From Heliocidaris erythrogramma (taxonomy: Eukaryota > Echinodermata > Echinoidea > Camarodonta > Echinometridae): 64,000 nt of DNA. Position 1 is the first letter of the stretch; every line of letters begins with the position of its first letter. Under the pieces are notes generated by a model that was not told where the DNA came from, did no database searches, and saw nothing but the letters and a program-made list of their open reading frames with translations. Positions 1-12,259 of the stretch are shown piece by piece. The stretch lies in contig CM046853.1 of the NCBI GenBank assembly GCA_025617745.1, forward strand, positions 65,295,024 to 65,359,023, written 5' to 3'. The translations under genes and the position numbers were made by a program.

Positions 1-1818
1 AAGATATATTAATATCACATTAATAATAATATATAATATTCAGACAAAAAGGAACTAAAGAACCAAGTTTACAGATACCATTATACTTTTAAACAATAAA
101 CACGATAAAAACTACTTTCAAAAAATAAACTCAAGACAATTTCAATAGCCCTGTCTATCACCTTTAGAAATGTGCGAACATTACAATGATGTATTATATA
201 ATCCGAACCTGATTTCTATGGGCAGTACAACAGGCCTTTGAAATTGCCCTTGAGTTTATTTTTCGAAAGTAGTTCTTATCTTGTTAATATAAGGTCTTCT
301 AAAATATACGGAATAACAGAACAAAGGCTCTTTTTTAGAAAGAAAAAAAATAATATGATGGTTACGATTCCTTTGTCTCCCTCTAGTGAAATCTTAAAGA
401 TTTTGTGCTTCAATTAGTCAACCTACCCTTTCACTTTGCCAACGAAAACGCATGTATTTTACAATACGCGTTCCTTAAATGTAGAATTATTGTTTGCTCT
501 GCAGAATCTATTTTTTGGGTTTTTGAAGGACATGAAACCTTGCAAATATCAACAAGGGAAAGAGGCGAGAACTATACAAACTGCATTCCACGTCCTGAGC
601 AGCTCTGTATCTTCTCAACTTTGTCCAGTGTTTGTCATGTTCAGTCATACCAAACGGGGAGTAGACATGACGACGTGGTCGAGGAACGACCGGCCGGGGG
701 AACAACCCACCAATTAGCCGATCAGCAACCGACACTCCGAGGAGAAGAGTTGCAGATCGTACACAAAACCATGTCAACTAGATAAATACAATTTTCTCTT
801 TGAAATATTATGTCAGTGAGTTATATATTGGCACAGAGGACACCTACTTGTGGATCTTATGTACAAAGTTGTAAGCATATATAGGTATGGGCGTATGGGC
901 ACAAGCAAGGCGGGGGAGGGTGGATGAGGGCGCTAACGTCTTTTGCCCGAATAGCAAATTTCATGTTTTCTAAATTCTGCAAGTAGTTTAGTCATCGACA
1001 TGATTTATACAGCCTTTGAATTTAAATATGCAAACAGGCCACTGCGCTGCGCGAGAAGGATATTAGGGTTCCCCGAATGGTCACTATTGCTTGAATATTG
1101 GCTATTCCAACTAGTGACTTGCAAATTCGATTGGGAGGTTTTGGGGTCGAAATTCAGAAAGAAATATATATACATGTATTGCTTCCATAACCATGATAAC
1201 AGTTAGTATTTCGTTTGGATATGCCTTCGTAATTCAGATAATAATCGGGAAATCAATAAGTAACATGGATTCTTTTGTAAGTAAAGTGATAATCAGGAAA
1301 GTAGGAGCGACTAATGAAGATTCTTATTGGTGTTGCCACTCTGTAGAAAGAATTTAATGCAAAAATGGTGTTAATTTGTTGGTCATTATTGATGGATGGT
1401 TAAAAAAATATTACCAAATAAAACGGAACGTTATCACGTCGTTGATTCTTATAAGAAACGCCATATTGGAAAAGGAATTAACCAGCAATAATTAGAAAGT
1501 ATAGTAACTATAGTTCTGAACCATATTTGGTTGGCCATTGGATACAATTTGTCCAAGTATTTCAAGAAAGTATAAAGGTCCCCCTCCTCGTTTCAGCAAA
1601 GCAGCATAAACATCTATACCACATTATGATTTAGATTTACAATAACATGTAAACGTATGGAAGAGATTAACGCAAGTAAGAACTGAATACAGTTAGAAAG
1701 CATTAAAAAAATCAAATCAAATAAAACGATATCCCATTATTTTCTATTAGAAATAGTTATTTTGGGGCACGGGTCCCATGTACCTGACACGATTATTCCT
1801 ATATTCCAATACATCCCC

Positions 1819-1830
1819 TACCACTCTGTG

Positions 1831-1862
<32 letters not shown>
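1819..1862. repeat. (TCTG)n/(TC)n microsatellite
   Basis: Four TCTG units run directly into a TC dinucleotide run. It lies inside the inferred Hox8 intron. A simple repeat with no coding value. Confidence 0.9.
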
Positions 1863-3708
1863 AGTGTCTTTCTGTTCGTCTTTATTATACCCAACCCTTC
1901 TCTTCTTCCCTCCCTCTCGTCTGCTCGCGCGGCCTCTCTTTATAAGTTGCGAATTTTATAATGTTCTCTTCATTATAGGAAATGTATTAGTCCCTTATAT
2001 CCCTTTAACATGTGCTCATGTGTTATCATATCATAAGGCACGTATCCTGGGCGCGATGCTGCACGTAATACCTATCATTACACCTCGTTTCCTAGACATG
2101 GATGGAGCATTTTGAAATCGTATGCGGCGTCTCTGGTACACAGGACAACTCCCAGAGGACCGAAACATACACCGGTCGAATGAGCTTACCACGAAGGACG
2201 ACTGTCCATGGACGGCACAACACGACCACAGTCATATCAAACTGTCATCATGACCATAGACCCACCACATTATTCCTTCTCTATTAATTTAAATTCATAT
2301 AAAATTGATATCCAGGCGTGGTTGTTACATAATCCAGTGCTTGAACATGGCTCAACTCGGGCTGGAATAAAAATCAATTAGGGGTTAGGTTACTACCGGC
2401 AGTGCGTTGGCCTCGGTGTTGGTGAATGAGAATGGTAATCAAAATGTAACCAACTACCTTAAAGGTATTAACGAACATTAATAACCAAAATGTATTATTC
2501 TAATATGTTTCAATTGCCTATTAATGATTCTTAAAGTGACAGAAAGAACATGACACGAGTTAAATAGAAACTGATCCAACATTAAGAGGCTCATGTGAGA
2601 CAAGATAATACCAGAGTATTACAACATAATGGCCCATAATGTTCAAAATGAAGCAATTATACTTCTATTGGATGCTCATGTATTGTTGGTATTGGCAGAA
2701 CAAATAAGATATTTTTATTTCGTTTCGTCCAAACGTTGCCCTTTAAGTACTTTCATGATGGAAAAGATGTAGCCTACGTGTAAATACAATAAACACGGGC
2801 ACAAATAGCATAAGGAGGAATTGGCTACGGAAAAGTACGGTACTATCATTTTCTTCATAAAAAATGTATAATCATTCAGGAGAATTAAAATAAAATATTG
2901 GGAGAATTTCACATAACTAATTTCCCTTGATTTCATCACCATTATTCTAAATGATAGCATATAATCCAAAAATGGATTTAAAAAAAAATGTGTAGGACAT
3001 TGTGCATTTTTTTTACAAGTTCCTCCTTTTCTTTGGTGTGCACTGCATCATTTCTATAATTTTTCTTACATCTCTTTTTCATGAGCCATGCACAGCTGAT
3101 ACATTTTTTCTACAATATTTATTGCAAGCAGCTGTTTGAGGTAAAATGATCACCATACAAGGAGGTAAGATACCATAAAGGATAGACTAACTATTTCGAA
3201 TTAACAGAGATGGTGTCGTTACACCAGATGTTTGAAATATGATAAGTTTGAACTGATTTTTTTTTCGGCACAGTATGGTCTATTCTAACCTTCCCATGAA
3301 TGCCTATGATACCGATTTACCGATTCCGGGCAAAATCAGTAAGACTCATTAAGCTTCTCAGTAATTATGTACATGAATATTTTCAAATAATTTTCTTTTC
3401 GTTAAATCAGTCAAAAATCTTAATTTCTACTGAATTCTGATTTTTAGTCTTATTCAAAATTCTCAAAAATTACAATGTAAAAGCGCAAAAGACATAATCT
3501 TCTTGACCTATTAATACTACTACTACTACTACTACCTGGGGCCGCGGAGCTCTTTTGAAAGTGGAGGGGCTGATTTTATTTAATTGAATAATGACAATTC
3601 TGAACCTTTTTTCGGGGGTTTTATGAAACGTGTCTACTCAAAAAAGTGTGTGTGTGTGGGGGGGAAGGGGGGCGGCTGCAGCCCCTGCCCCCGGTTCAGC
3701 GGCCCATA

Positions 3709-3721
3709 ACTACTACTACTG

Positions 3722-3784
<63 letters not shown>

Positions 3785-3870
3785 TTACTACTACTTCTAC
3801 TGCTATACTGCTGCTGCTGCTGCTACTACTACTACTACTACTACTACTACAACTACTACTACAACTACTA
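3709..3870. repeat. (CTA)n trinucleotide array, interrupted by CTG and CAA units
   Basis: About 50 units of CTA/TAC with a few CTG, CTT and CAA interruptions. A smaller run of the same motif sits at 3516-3534. Reading frames through it give only poly-Tyr, poly-Thr or poly-Leu and are not genes. Confidence 0.93.
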
Positions 3871-4862
3871 TCAATTCTACAATCTACCTTGAACTAAAAC
3901 GATTACAACAACTATACTACTTTCTTATACTTCGTTATTCCCCTACTTTTGATGTTACTTATACCATCACATTGCTCCATCTATAGAAGGTAATTGTTCT
4001 CATTATGCTAGAGGCGCTATAGGATCTCTTAGGAACGGACGCCCATTAATTCTCAGCTTAGAGGCTATACCTTTTAGTTTGTTCTACTCTATTTATCACT
4101 GGTACACATATGCATATAACTACTAGTATACATTTATTTCTATGCACGTTACTGTTATTATGCACCGTTTTTTACACCTGTAATACTTGTAGTGGTGCAA
4201 TGATTGCTCAAAATAATAATTGTATTATTAGAGAGTAGTCTTTACAACTTCAGAACATGTGCCGCACACGATACCGATCAACGACTATATGCCTATCTGT
4301 CATGTCTATAAACCAATCATTGACCTAACACGTCCAATGCTGGTATAAATAATGTTTAGGCCTACATGTCCGTCATTTATCATCTTTATCTTATTAATTT
4401 CTGTCCCTGCAAAGACAGTTCTCTACACGGAATGAATCAAATTTCATGATCATTCATGACAATATTTTGTCAAAGGGACCCCATCTTTTCATGTGACTGA
4501 AGTCATTTCCTTCCATGTACTTCGGGTACTATTTTTTTCAAAGTCGAATCACCCATAATCTAATATCATTGCGACAGATATCATTGACAAATAGTAATTA
4601 ATAAATTATCACGACCATGATGACGATTACTACTGCCTCAGACAAATTACGTCATAGTTTGGAAATGATTTAAAACCTTATTTTCCCCTGTCGATTTGAA
4701 GGCATATCATATTAGTATCTCTAAAAGTTAAATCCTGGCAAGCTTTAGATATTACTGATAGCTACATCATGTTATTTCTATTTTTTTTCTCACCTAGCTC
4801 CCTTCTTTTATATCAGCCAAAGATACATGTATGTCAGTGGTTCACTATGTCTTGTGAGAGGA

Positions 4863-4950
4863 AGTACTGGCGATGATGATTGATGACGACGATGGTGATG
4901 ATGATAATAATAATGATGATGTATGGTGATAATGGTGATTATGATGAAGC
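4863..4950. repeat. Degenerate (GAT/AAT)n array
   Basis: An irregular run of GAT, GAC, GGT and AAT triplets within the Hox8 intron. Confidence 0.8.
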
Positions 4951-5476
4951 GGCTACTGAACGTGCGTGCAAATTACGCTTTCTCCAGTAGGCCTATTCTA
5001 CCACTTCCCATGTTTGACAGGTTAAAATATAACACATAAATGCATTACATAGAAATGAAAGTCATTGGGCATTGTTTTTCGTTAATAAATAACGATTATA
5101 TAGTTATAAATTGGTCAGGATCATGTCAGGATATCATGGATATATGTTTCGTTTCGAGAGGCTACTGTCTGAGTGTACATCCTGTACGCATAAAACTGTG
5201 AATTGTTTTCTATGAGTATCCAGTAATGTTTTATACTGAATGAAGAAACAAGTATTCTTATCAGTTACATTACATTTATTTTTGGGGTAAATTTATGGAT
5301 TTGTATTTACCCATTATTGGTAGAGAAAATGGACGTGTGTGTGACACAACTTTACAGTGATTATAGTGATGATCACGATCTATAATGACGAGCATGACGA
5401 GTGCTAAGCTTAAGTTAAAGAGTGATTTACCGAGTTAAATAAAGGGGAAATAGTAACTTATTTTTCTCTCGCTCAC

Positions 5477-6065
5477 CTGGTATTTTCATCCAGTTATAGA
5501 CGGGACCTTTATAGACCGGTTCACTGTCCCCTTCATCGCCTTTGGAATCGAGATGGCCATCGAGTGCCTTTCCTTCGTGGTGGTTCTGGAGGGCGATGTC
5601 CTGTCCCGACCCGATGAAGGCCCCGCTCACGGGACTCACAAACCCAGTGTCTTTTTGGGAGGGACTCCATGTTGTGGGGTAAGCTGTGACGTTGGGTGTG
5701 GCGTACCCATTATGATGCGGGTAAGTGGTATACTGGTCTGTGTAGCCCCCGCTTTGGACTTGAACCTGGGGACAAGTGGAGGCGAAACCACACGCCTGGT
5801 AGCCATAAGAAGTGCTGAAGGGGGTGTTATTGACAGAAGTGTAATAATTGGAGTTTGTGAAATCAAAAGAGGTGTAATGTCCTGTGGTACCTGCGTGCAT
5901 CCCTCTCCACCCTACGGGGGAGGCACCCGCCGCCGCCGCGGGGTCCCCGGGTCCCGTCTTACAGTTCCTGCCTGCAGCGCTCACGGCGGGATCGAAGCCG
6001 CTTGGAAACCACGCTTCACCCGGTTGATATTTGCTGAAAAGTGAGTTCAAAAACATTGAGCTCAT
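5477..6065 (-). CDS. Hox8: Hox8 homeobox protein, exon 1 (N-terminal 196 residues)
   Basis: First coding exon of a central-class Hox transcription factor, a nuclear DNA-binding regulator of axial patterning. Seen: the N terminus MSSMFLNSLFSKYQPGE closely follows the MSSYFVNSLFSKY start typical of Hox6-8 proteins. A TAA stop lies immediately upstream and in frame, which fixes the ATG at 6065. The middle is Tyr/Ser/Gly/Asn/Thr-rich and low in complexity, with a short Ala run (about residues 43-46). The exon ends with the PBC-binding W-motif (VYNWMKIP, about residues 189-196), directly before a consensus donor CAG|GTGAGC in phase 1. This is where Hox genes usually split. Odd: the hexapeptide core is YNWM rather than YPWM. 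The homeodomain is not in the window. Assignment to Hox8 rests on the N terminus and on being the next gene 3' of Hox9/10. Hox7 is the main alternative, more so if the species has lost genes. Confidence 0.9.
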
Positions 6066-6345
6066 TTAAGCGATTGATTTGTGGCCTCGTTAGACGGGGT
6101 TTTATGGGCTTCCTGGTCGGGCAGAGTCGGGTGGATTTACTACCGCTATCTCCTCCAAACCTCTGTCCGTCCCCTCGTAGTCGGCAAAGACACCTTGAGC
6201 GAGATGTAAGCAGTCAATCGACCAATCACAGGCCGTGATGATCCTCACCCAACCTGTGAAGTGATTAATTATGCAATTGTTAACAAACAATGGTAAATTA
6301 TAAATCCATAGTTCACTCCACTCAAGGATTCCATCAAGAATCATA
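6066..6345 (-). promoter_or_regulatory. Hox8: Hox8 5' UTR and proximal promoter region (inferred)
   Basis: The sequence directly upstream of the Hox8 ATG is GC-richer than its surroundings up to about 6240. No TATA box stands out. An inverted CCAAT box relative to the gene (CCAAT at 6222-6226 on the plus strand) lies about 160 bp before the start codon. A TTTATGG word at 6101-6107 matches the caudal/posterior-Hox type core, and TTAATTAT at about 6265 is a generic homeodomain-type site. The transcription start itself cannot be placed from sequence alone. Confidence 0.45.
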
Positions 6346-6853
6346 ATTACCGGAAAATAAGATTTTGACTCTTTAGATATGGCAGCAAGAAATACAATGA
6401 TAGATTTCTGTTTTGATTTTTGTCTTAAATCCAGTCATTGTTGTTTTTACCCTGAGAGTTGGTGTATCACTTTTCCACTCGCCTCGACCTTTCATGTGAA
6501 ATCAATATATATCTTCAGATGAAGGTGTAAAACAAATATAATCCATATTTTCTCCTTAAATCGAATTAGATAAATTGAGAATACTTACTTAGTCATTATT
6601 GAGAAGAGTAAACAATTTTTTTTTACAGAAACGAATCATTATTGACCTAACATATACAGTGAAACGGAGGGGCACGCTAAGAAAGCAATGCTTGTATGAT
6701 GCATGTCCCGAAGACTAAGTTACATAATAGCATTTTGGTTAAACAAGGTTTACAAGAAAAGAAAGAGGGAGAGAGTTGTTAAATTAAGAAACAGGAAATA
6801 GAAAGGAAGAGAGATTGGTAGCAGGAGCAAAAACAGCGTCCTTAAGCACGTGC

Positions 6854-7048
6854 TCACATGAAAACATGAAAAAGAGTGATTTTTTTTTTAAATTTAGACT
6901 TGACCTGTTTGAAGCTGAGCAGATATGTTTTAAGTTTACTTTTAAAATTGTTAAGACTAGGGGATTCTTCAATTTTTGTATCTAAAGTATTCGAAATACA
7001 TGGAACCTGAAAAAGATGTTTTGTGCAAAGAGTGTTCTTGTTAAACAC
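6854..7048 (-). mobile_element. Degenerate fragment of a LINE reverse-transcriptase C-terminal region
   Basis: A minus-strand open frame contains VPCISNTLDTKIEESPSL followed by NNFKSKLKTYLL. This resembles the extreme C-terminal end of ORF2 in CR1/L2/Jockey-type non-LTR retrotransposons, where a conserved 'SLxxFKxxLKTYL' segment closes the protein. The usual LWNxLP motif just before it is missing, so the copy looks internally deleted. It sits in opposite orientation to the clearer LINE fragment beginning at 7447. Assignment is by remembered family pattern only. Confidence 0.4.
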
Positions 7049-7446
7049 TGCCTTGTCTCGTTGAATATTTATGTACGGTGTTGTTTTTTTTTAACCTAAT
7101 TTGTACATGAATTGGCTGAGTTGGAAATGATGAATGTCTTTCTTATTTTCAAAAAATGAAATACCCGTATGATGCACAATAAGAAACAGAATGATTTCAT
7201 TTTCGATTAATAATTAATCATTCATGCACTTTGATCTGGATGATATCTCAACAAGGTCAATACGTCTTGATAAATTTCAACACAAAATGAAAGCATGAAC
7301 ACAGGTACATTTAATGAGTGGTATACTTCAATATAAGTTTATAAGTTATTTTTGACGATAAGTTTACATTTGAAAATTTTGTCTCACATAAATGTCGATC
7401 AGCATCATTTGGGTTATATAAGATTGGTAAAATTCGAAGTTTTTAA

Positions 7447-8066
7447 AACAAATCAACCACTGAACGATTAATTCATGCTTTCGTTATGTGTCATTTCGAT
7501 TTCTGTAATAGTTTGCTTTTTGGTCTTCCATCTTCTCAAATACAAAGATTACAACTCCTTCAAAATTCTGCAGCGCGACTTGTTACACGGACAAAGAAGC
7601 CTCAGTCAATATCACCAGTCTTAAGAGATCTGCATTGGTTACTCATTAAGTCTCGTATCCAATTCAAGATACTTTTATTAACCTATCAATGTTTACAACG
7701 GCTAGCTCCATCTTATCTTACTGAAATGTTAACTCCATATAAACCAGAAAGAATGCTACGTTCCAGTGCCAAGTCTCTGCTTTGTGTTCCACAAACCATG
7801 ACAAAGTCATACGGGGAAAGGTCTTTCTCATACAGCCACTTTTTTGTGGAACAAATTGCCAGAACAACTCAAAAATATAGGAACCTATGACACCTTCAAA
7901 TGTGTTTTTTTTACCACTTATGAGTAGTCAGAAACATGAACCCGGTGCATTTTTCCTTTTCTTGTACAAACATCTCGTTTTCTATTCTTAAAGTGGATAG
8001 AGACATGCAGTTTTGCCTATGTGTTATGCGCTATATAAAAATGCTTAATTATTATTATTATTATAA
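7447..8066 (+). mobile_element. 5'-truncated non-LTR retrotransposon (L2/CR1/Jockey-like LINE), frameshifted 3' end
   Basis: An open frame from 7447 (preceded by a stop) encodes the last part of a LINE reverse transcriptase. Visible motifs in order are TERLIHAFVMCHFDFCNSLL, GLPSSQIQRLQLLQNSAARL, SPVLRDLHWL, RIQFKILLLTYQCL, LAPSYL and SYGERSFSYS. All are hallmarks of the thumb and C-terminal region of CR1/L2/Jockey-type elements. Near 7833 the frame breaks: the expected continuation (ATFLWNKLPEQLKNIGTYDT, ending at a TAG near 7928) is in the next frame, so the copy is dead. A 3' UTR follows and closes with GCGCTATATAAAAATGC and an (ATT)n tail at 8048-8065, the usual end of such elements. It is a 5'-truncated insertion with no catalytic domain. 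Confidence 0.85.
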
Positions 8067-8389
8067 CACAAGCGATCTTACGACAGGTAATTAACATGAT
8101 TAATATTGATATTATTGTTGGACAAACTTATATAATCTGATGTGTGACACCTTTAAGAATATTAAGCATTTGCTACCAATTATAAGATTCGCCAGTCACA
8201 GTAACCCTTTTAATATTAAACATTTCATTGGAAATTCACTCTTAAATCTAACGCATAATAGTGTATAGATTACATGCGTTATGTATAGTTGTTACGCATA
8301 TGATTGTATAAATGACTTGTTTAGCAGCATAATTATATACGTGGTTCATGTTTGAATTAGATAGAAAATGTATTCAAGACAAATCTGGA

Positions 8390-9185
8390 CAGGGGTGTCG
8401 ATCCGTGTTCACGATTGGGGAGGGTGGGGGGGGGGGGGGGAGATGACCGGCGAGGGAGCGAAGCCAGTGGCGTATATTATGGCGCCCGGGGCAAAAAAAA
8501 TGAAGTTACCCCCCCCCCCCCTCCCCTCCCCCCTCAAATGCCTAAACTTATCTACGTTTGCGAGGGAGCAAAGCGGCCGAGCGGCAAATTATTCAATTTT
8601 TAACCGTAAAAAACGCAATTTCTTGTGCATTTTACCCAAGAAATTTTGCAATTGACCACCGGAAATGAGCGGTAGAGAAGATCGAATATCATACATTGAT
8701 AAACGGTTTTTTATTCACTCACTTCTACAATCGGGCGCAAAACTAACGAAAATCCTATATAGGGTTGAGAAAGAGTCGAGAAATTATTTCAGCAAGGCTA
8801 CCTGGAGTTAAGATTTCTTTAAAAGTTGAACCTTGCAAATGCTGTTTTATACACTTTATCCTATATTGGGGACGCAATATTTAGCAGGATTCATATATAT
8901 CAAAACTTACATGATATAGCGAGCAAAGCAATTACATCTTTATTTTTTCAAATTTTGAACCCCTTAAGCTATTTAAGAGCTATCCTGAAAGCGACCGAGC
9001 TTTGGAAAATTTTCGCATTTCAAACCTTCAAAAACTAGATTTCTAGTGCATTTATCCTGCGGATTGGGGGCGCATAATCCGTAAGGATTATGATTTTTCT
9101 TCATCCCTCCTGCATTTTCTTTCTCTCCTTTGCGTTTTTTGCGCCCCCACCAAGTGCCGCTTTGTATTTTACGTCCGTGTGTGGG
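8390..9185. repeat. Degenerate dispersed repeat with poly-G/poly-C tracts
   Basis: A patch of GCGAGGGAGC-type words, 'GTGGCGTATATTATGGCGCCC'-like text and long homopolymers (G run at about 8429-8440, C run at 8511-8521), continuing into 'GCGAGCAAAGCAAT' near 8919 and 'GCGCCCCCACC' near 9140. The vocabulary recurs at 44.69-45.26 kb and partly at 16.10-16.30 kb, so it is probably an old dispersed element. No terminal repeats or coding content could be defined. Confidence 0.4.
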
Positions 9186-9654
9186 AATGTGTTTGTAATC
9201 GGGCTGGCCCAGCATTTTGGATGTATTTTGTGCACTACATATCCTTTACTTCTTTATATGTATGATATAGCTTGTTAACTGATTTGGAATGTCTGGTTGT
9301 TGTTTCTCCTTGACTACTGATACATTTATCTTTCTAAATGAAAAGGATTTAGTTCCAAACAAGTTTAGCTCCACAACAATGCATTTTATTAATGAAATAC
9401 GAGTAGTAGATTGACTGCCATGCTAAGATTAACATCATGTACTAGTATGTATAAAACATTTCATTCCTATTACATGGCCTCAAAGTCGTTATATCACTGC
9501 TAGAATTCGTACGTTTTAATTGCAAGGGGTCTTTCTATATATCACGGCATTAATCTTGACGATATAGACACCAGCCTGACAGTAATTATACCAAACAAAA
9601 ATTACTACATATCCCGAACTGGCAAGATTTTGTCGATTATAGTTTTGGAGTAGG

Positions 9655-10022
9655 GTTGTGTCTGGACTCTGGAGTATTACCCGATTACCCCCTAAAATGT
9701 ATCTCTCTGTGCATTTCTCTATAGTTGCAGAAAAGTTGCCAATTTGCTGGGGAAATAAAGATTTTGAATGGGACTACGAAATACCATTTTGAAATTGTAA
9801 TGTGTCACTTAGTTTAGGATATTCCACACAGTTAGTTAGAAAGCGATTGGGCTATTACCCGGTTACTCCTCTCTCTCTTGCTAACATCTATCTCTCCTTG
9901 TATCTCTCTATCATGTCTATACAATAATGATTATGAATACGCAAGACACTTTGCAGACAAAATTGCCAATTTGCTGGAAAACAATTATTCTGCATTAGAC
10001 TACGTATTGCCATTTTGAATAT
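9655..10022. repeat. Two diverged tandem copies of a 170-200 bp unit
   Basis: The order 'TATTACCCGATTACCCC ... ATCTCTCTGT ... TTGCCAATTTGCTGG ... GACTACGAAATACCATTTTGAA' at 9676-9802 reappears at 9853-10019 as 'TATTACCCGGTTACTCC ... TTGCCAATTTGCTGG ... GACTACGTATTGCCATTTTGAA'. The spacing within copies differs, so the duplication is old. Confidence 0.65.
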
Positions 10023-11149
10023 TATTATAATAATAAAATGTTTAAATTTTCTTTTAAGATACTCCATACAACATGTACAACGTACCGTATTCTGCCCTGT
10101 ATCAAGATCATTTTCATGTGAATGCTATATAGGTGAAATCTTAAGCATATACTTCTTGCTATGGACCAAACACGAAAAATTGTTCAGAATGCATTCTCTT
10201 GTTGCAAATTGGTTCAGAATTGTAGTTGAAAGATTAAGCAAAAATGAGTAAAAGAATAAATTGTTATATTAAAAATACGCAATTGCACAGTTTGTCGCTT
10301 TATTTAATGAGACGGGAAGCGTATGTTACCCGATGTAGGGGCGAAGGGGAGGAAACGGAAACAGATCAAGACTAATATTATTTCAATATCATAATAACAC
10401 GCTAGGCCTACTATAAACAGATATAATTCGTGTTTTGTTTACAATTACTTATCTGCAAACTATCATTTACGTTTGTATTAGTAGTTCCTTCCTCTCACAA
10501 TGTGTTCCGAATCTCTAAATAGAAAACAAACTAATAATAATAAAATGTTAGCGACATTGAAGAAGTAATGATTTAGAACATAAGAAATAGAGGATATACA
10601 TGAAATAAAAATGAAATCATGAATTTTCTCAAATAACGAAACATGAATATTGTTGAATGTACAGGAAGTAATTAGTTTAAGTAAGCAGAAACCAATGACA
10701 TAGTCTGACTACGTTTACATTTCAAATTTAATTTCCACTTTTGTAGATATTTGTACATGTAATGGTCATGATAAGATAATTATGTCCTTGAAAGTGAACA
10801 TTGGTTTAATTAAGAATATGAATAGGATAGCGGGGCATCAGAAGACTGTCTTGTTATAGTTATTTATACAATTCAACTACATGTATATAATCAATATATT
10901 ATAATCAGAATTAAAAAATATTCCCCAATAAAATATGTTCATGATGTGAAGTCAATGGATTTATGTTGATTATTTCTATTGGTCGAAAAAATGAATAAAT
11001 TGGCTGGTTTGTCAAAGTAAGTCTTTTGCAGTAGTGTTACATTTCTTTTTAGATACGTTAACCCTCTTGTTACTACAAGACTAAAATGCTATTCCATTTG
11101 TGAATAGCGTAGTTGATATTGGTATTGGAAGGGTTAATGTAAGCTCATT

Positions 11150-11222
11150 CTAAACATGAATGTAAAGCGCATATAGGATTAAGTATTAATTATTATGCGC
11201 TAAATATATTATTATTATTAGG
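11150..11222. repeat. LINE/SINE-type 3' tail remnant with (ATT)n
   Basis: Contains 'AAAGCGCATATAGGATTAAGTATTA', then 'GCGCTAAATATATT' and an ATT run. This resembles the GCGCTATATAAA...(ATT)n end of the LINE at 8028-8065. No body of an element is recognisable. Confidence 0.4.
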
Positions 11223-11714
11223 AGTATTAATCTCAGCACTTCGTTCCCTTTACAAAGATAATGAAGTGTTAACACTACACTGTTTCTTTTATTCTCTTTA
11301 ATTATGAGTAATATCGTGTAAACGGAGGGTCATTTAGGCGTCCATATCATAATTTGTTTTTTTATCCAGTTCAAAATATTCATATAATGTAATGAGCTGG
11401 TACTTTCGCCTTGAAATTTACACACATAATTATAATTTGCCAACATATTATCTGAACATTTACGTTTTGTATCTGTGATCTTTGTTCGATCTCTTAAAGG
11501 GATCGATTGAAGTAAAGTCACAAAACTATTTGGAGAATTGTAAATTGTAATTATTACAACCGGATATATCAGCCATTTTAATGTTACAAAATTATATTGA
11601 ACTGTAAATTGTTCAAGTTACTATGTTTGCTGTATTATATGATAAAACCTTCATGAACTGAACTGAGGGGTGGAAAAGGGAGAAGAGATGGCGAGAGATA
11701 CATGTATTATATAC

Positions 11715-11787
11715 GGAGAGAGAATGATAAATAGAGTGTTAAAGAGAGAAAGAGAGTGAGTGAGGAAATAAGGAAGGTGAAAGAGAA

Positions 11788-11819
<32 letters not shown>

Positions 11820-11859
11820 GGGGGGGAGAGAGAGAGAGAGAGAGGGAGAAAGAGAGAGT
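11715..11859. repeat. (GA)n - G18 - (GA)n composite microsatellite
   Basis: A purine-only run on the plus strand: GA dinucleotides, a G homopolymer at about 11809-11826, then more GA. The same composite layout recurs at 30.37-30.52, 31.25-31.30 and 38.23-38.27 kb. Confidence 0.92.
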
Positions 11860-12259
11860 GGAATACATTTTAGGAGGGATGTTAAATCAGCGATTAAGAT
11901 ATCATAAAACAGATATTGATAATGATTATTATGATTATTATGATAATGTTATTATATTATCATAAAGATAAGAACTGAGAATGACTGACAAACAAAAGAA
12001 AGTAATAATGAAGGGCATATATCATGATTATACGTGTTATACCATTACAAATAAATACACAAAGGGGGAAATGCATGAAAAACATATCAAAAGAGTTGGG
12101 TTTCTCTTCTTAAAAATCTATTTGAAGGCATACAAGAATAACAGGTGGCCAAACCCCAAACATTCATGATACTTCACAGTTCTATCTTGTGGGGAAGAAA
12201 CTAGGATTATTGAAATCAATGATTATGACATGATTTAATGGCATTAATTTCTCCTTCTG

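Larger units (their letters stand above)
1..5476 (-). other. Hox8: Hox8 intron 1, 5' portion (continues past left edge)
   Basis: On the minus strand a consensus donor (CAG|GTGAGC) ends the Hox8 first exon at 5477, so everything from 5476 down to the window edge is inferred to be intron 1. I looked on both strands for a homeobox (the [10 protein letters not shown]-coding block is easy to recognise) and found none, so the second exon must lie outside and the intron exceeds 5.4 kb. The stretch is AT-rich and mostly unique, with short microsatellites at about 1819-1862 (TCTG/TC), 3516-3534 and 3709-3870 (CTA) and 4863-4950 (GAT). A somewhat GC-richer block at about 560-775 has no recognisable coding content. 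Confidence 0.7.

Noticed and set aside
560-775. Possible Hox8 second exon or other coding exon in the GC-richer block near the left edge
   Set aside because: None of the six frames gives homeodomain residues or another known motif.
5553-6044. 163-codon open frame opposite Hox8 exon 1
   Set aside because: It is the antisense shadow of a GC-rich Hox exon; composition and lack of motifs give no support.
7316-7342. A GGTATACTTCAATATAAG string resembling the miR-iab-4 3p arm
   Set aside because: The position between Hox8 and Hox9/10 would be the expected place, but the match needs a gap and mismatches, and no complementary arm forming a hairpin is visible nearby.
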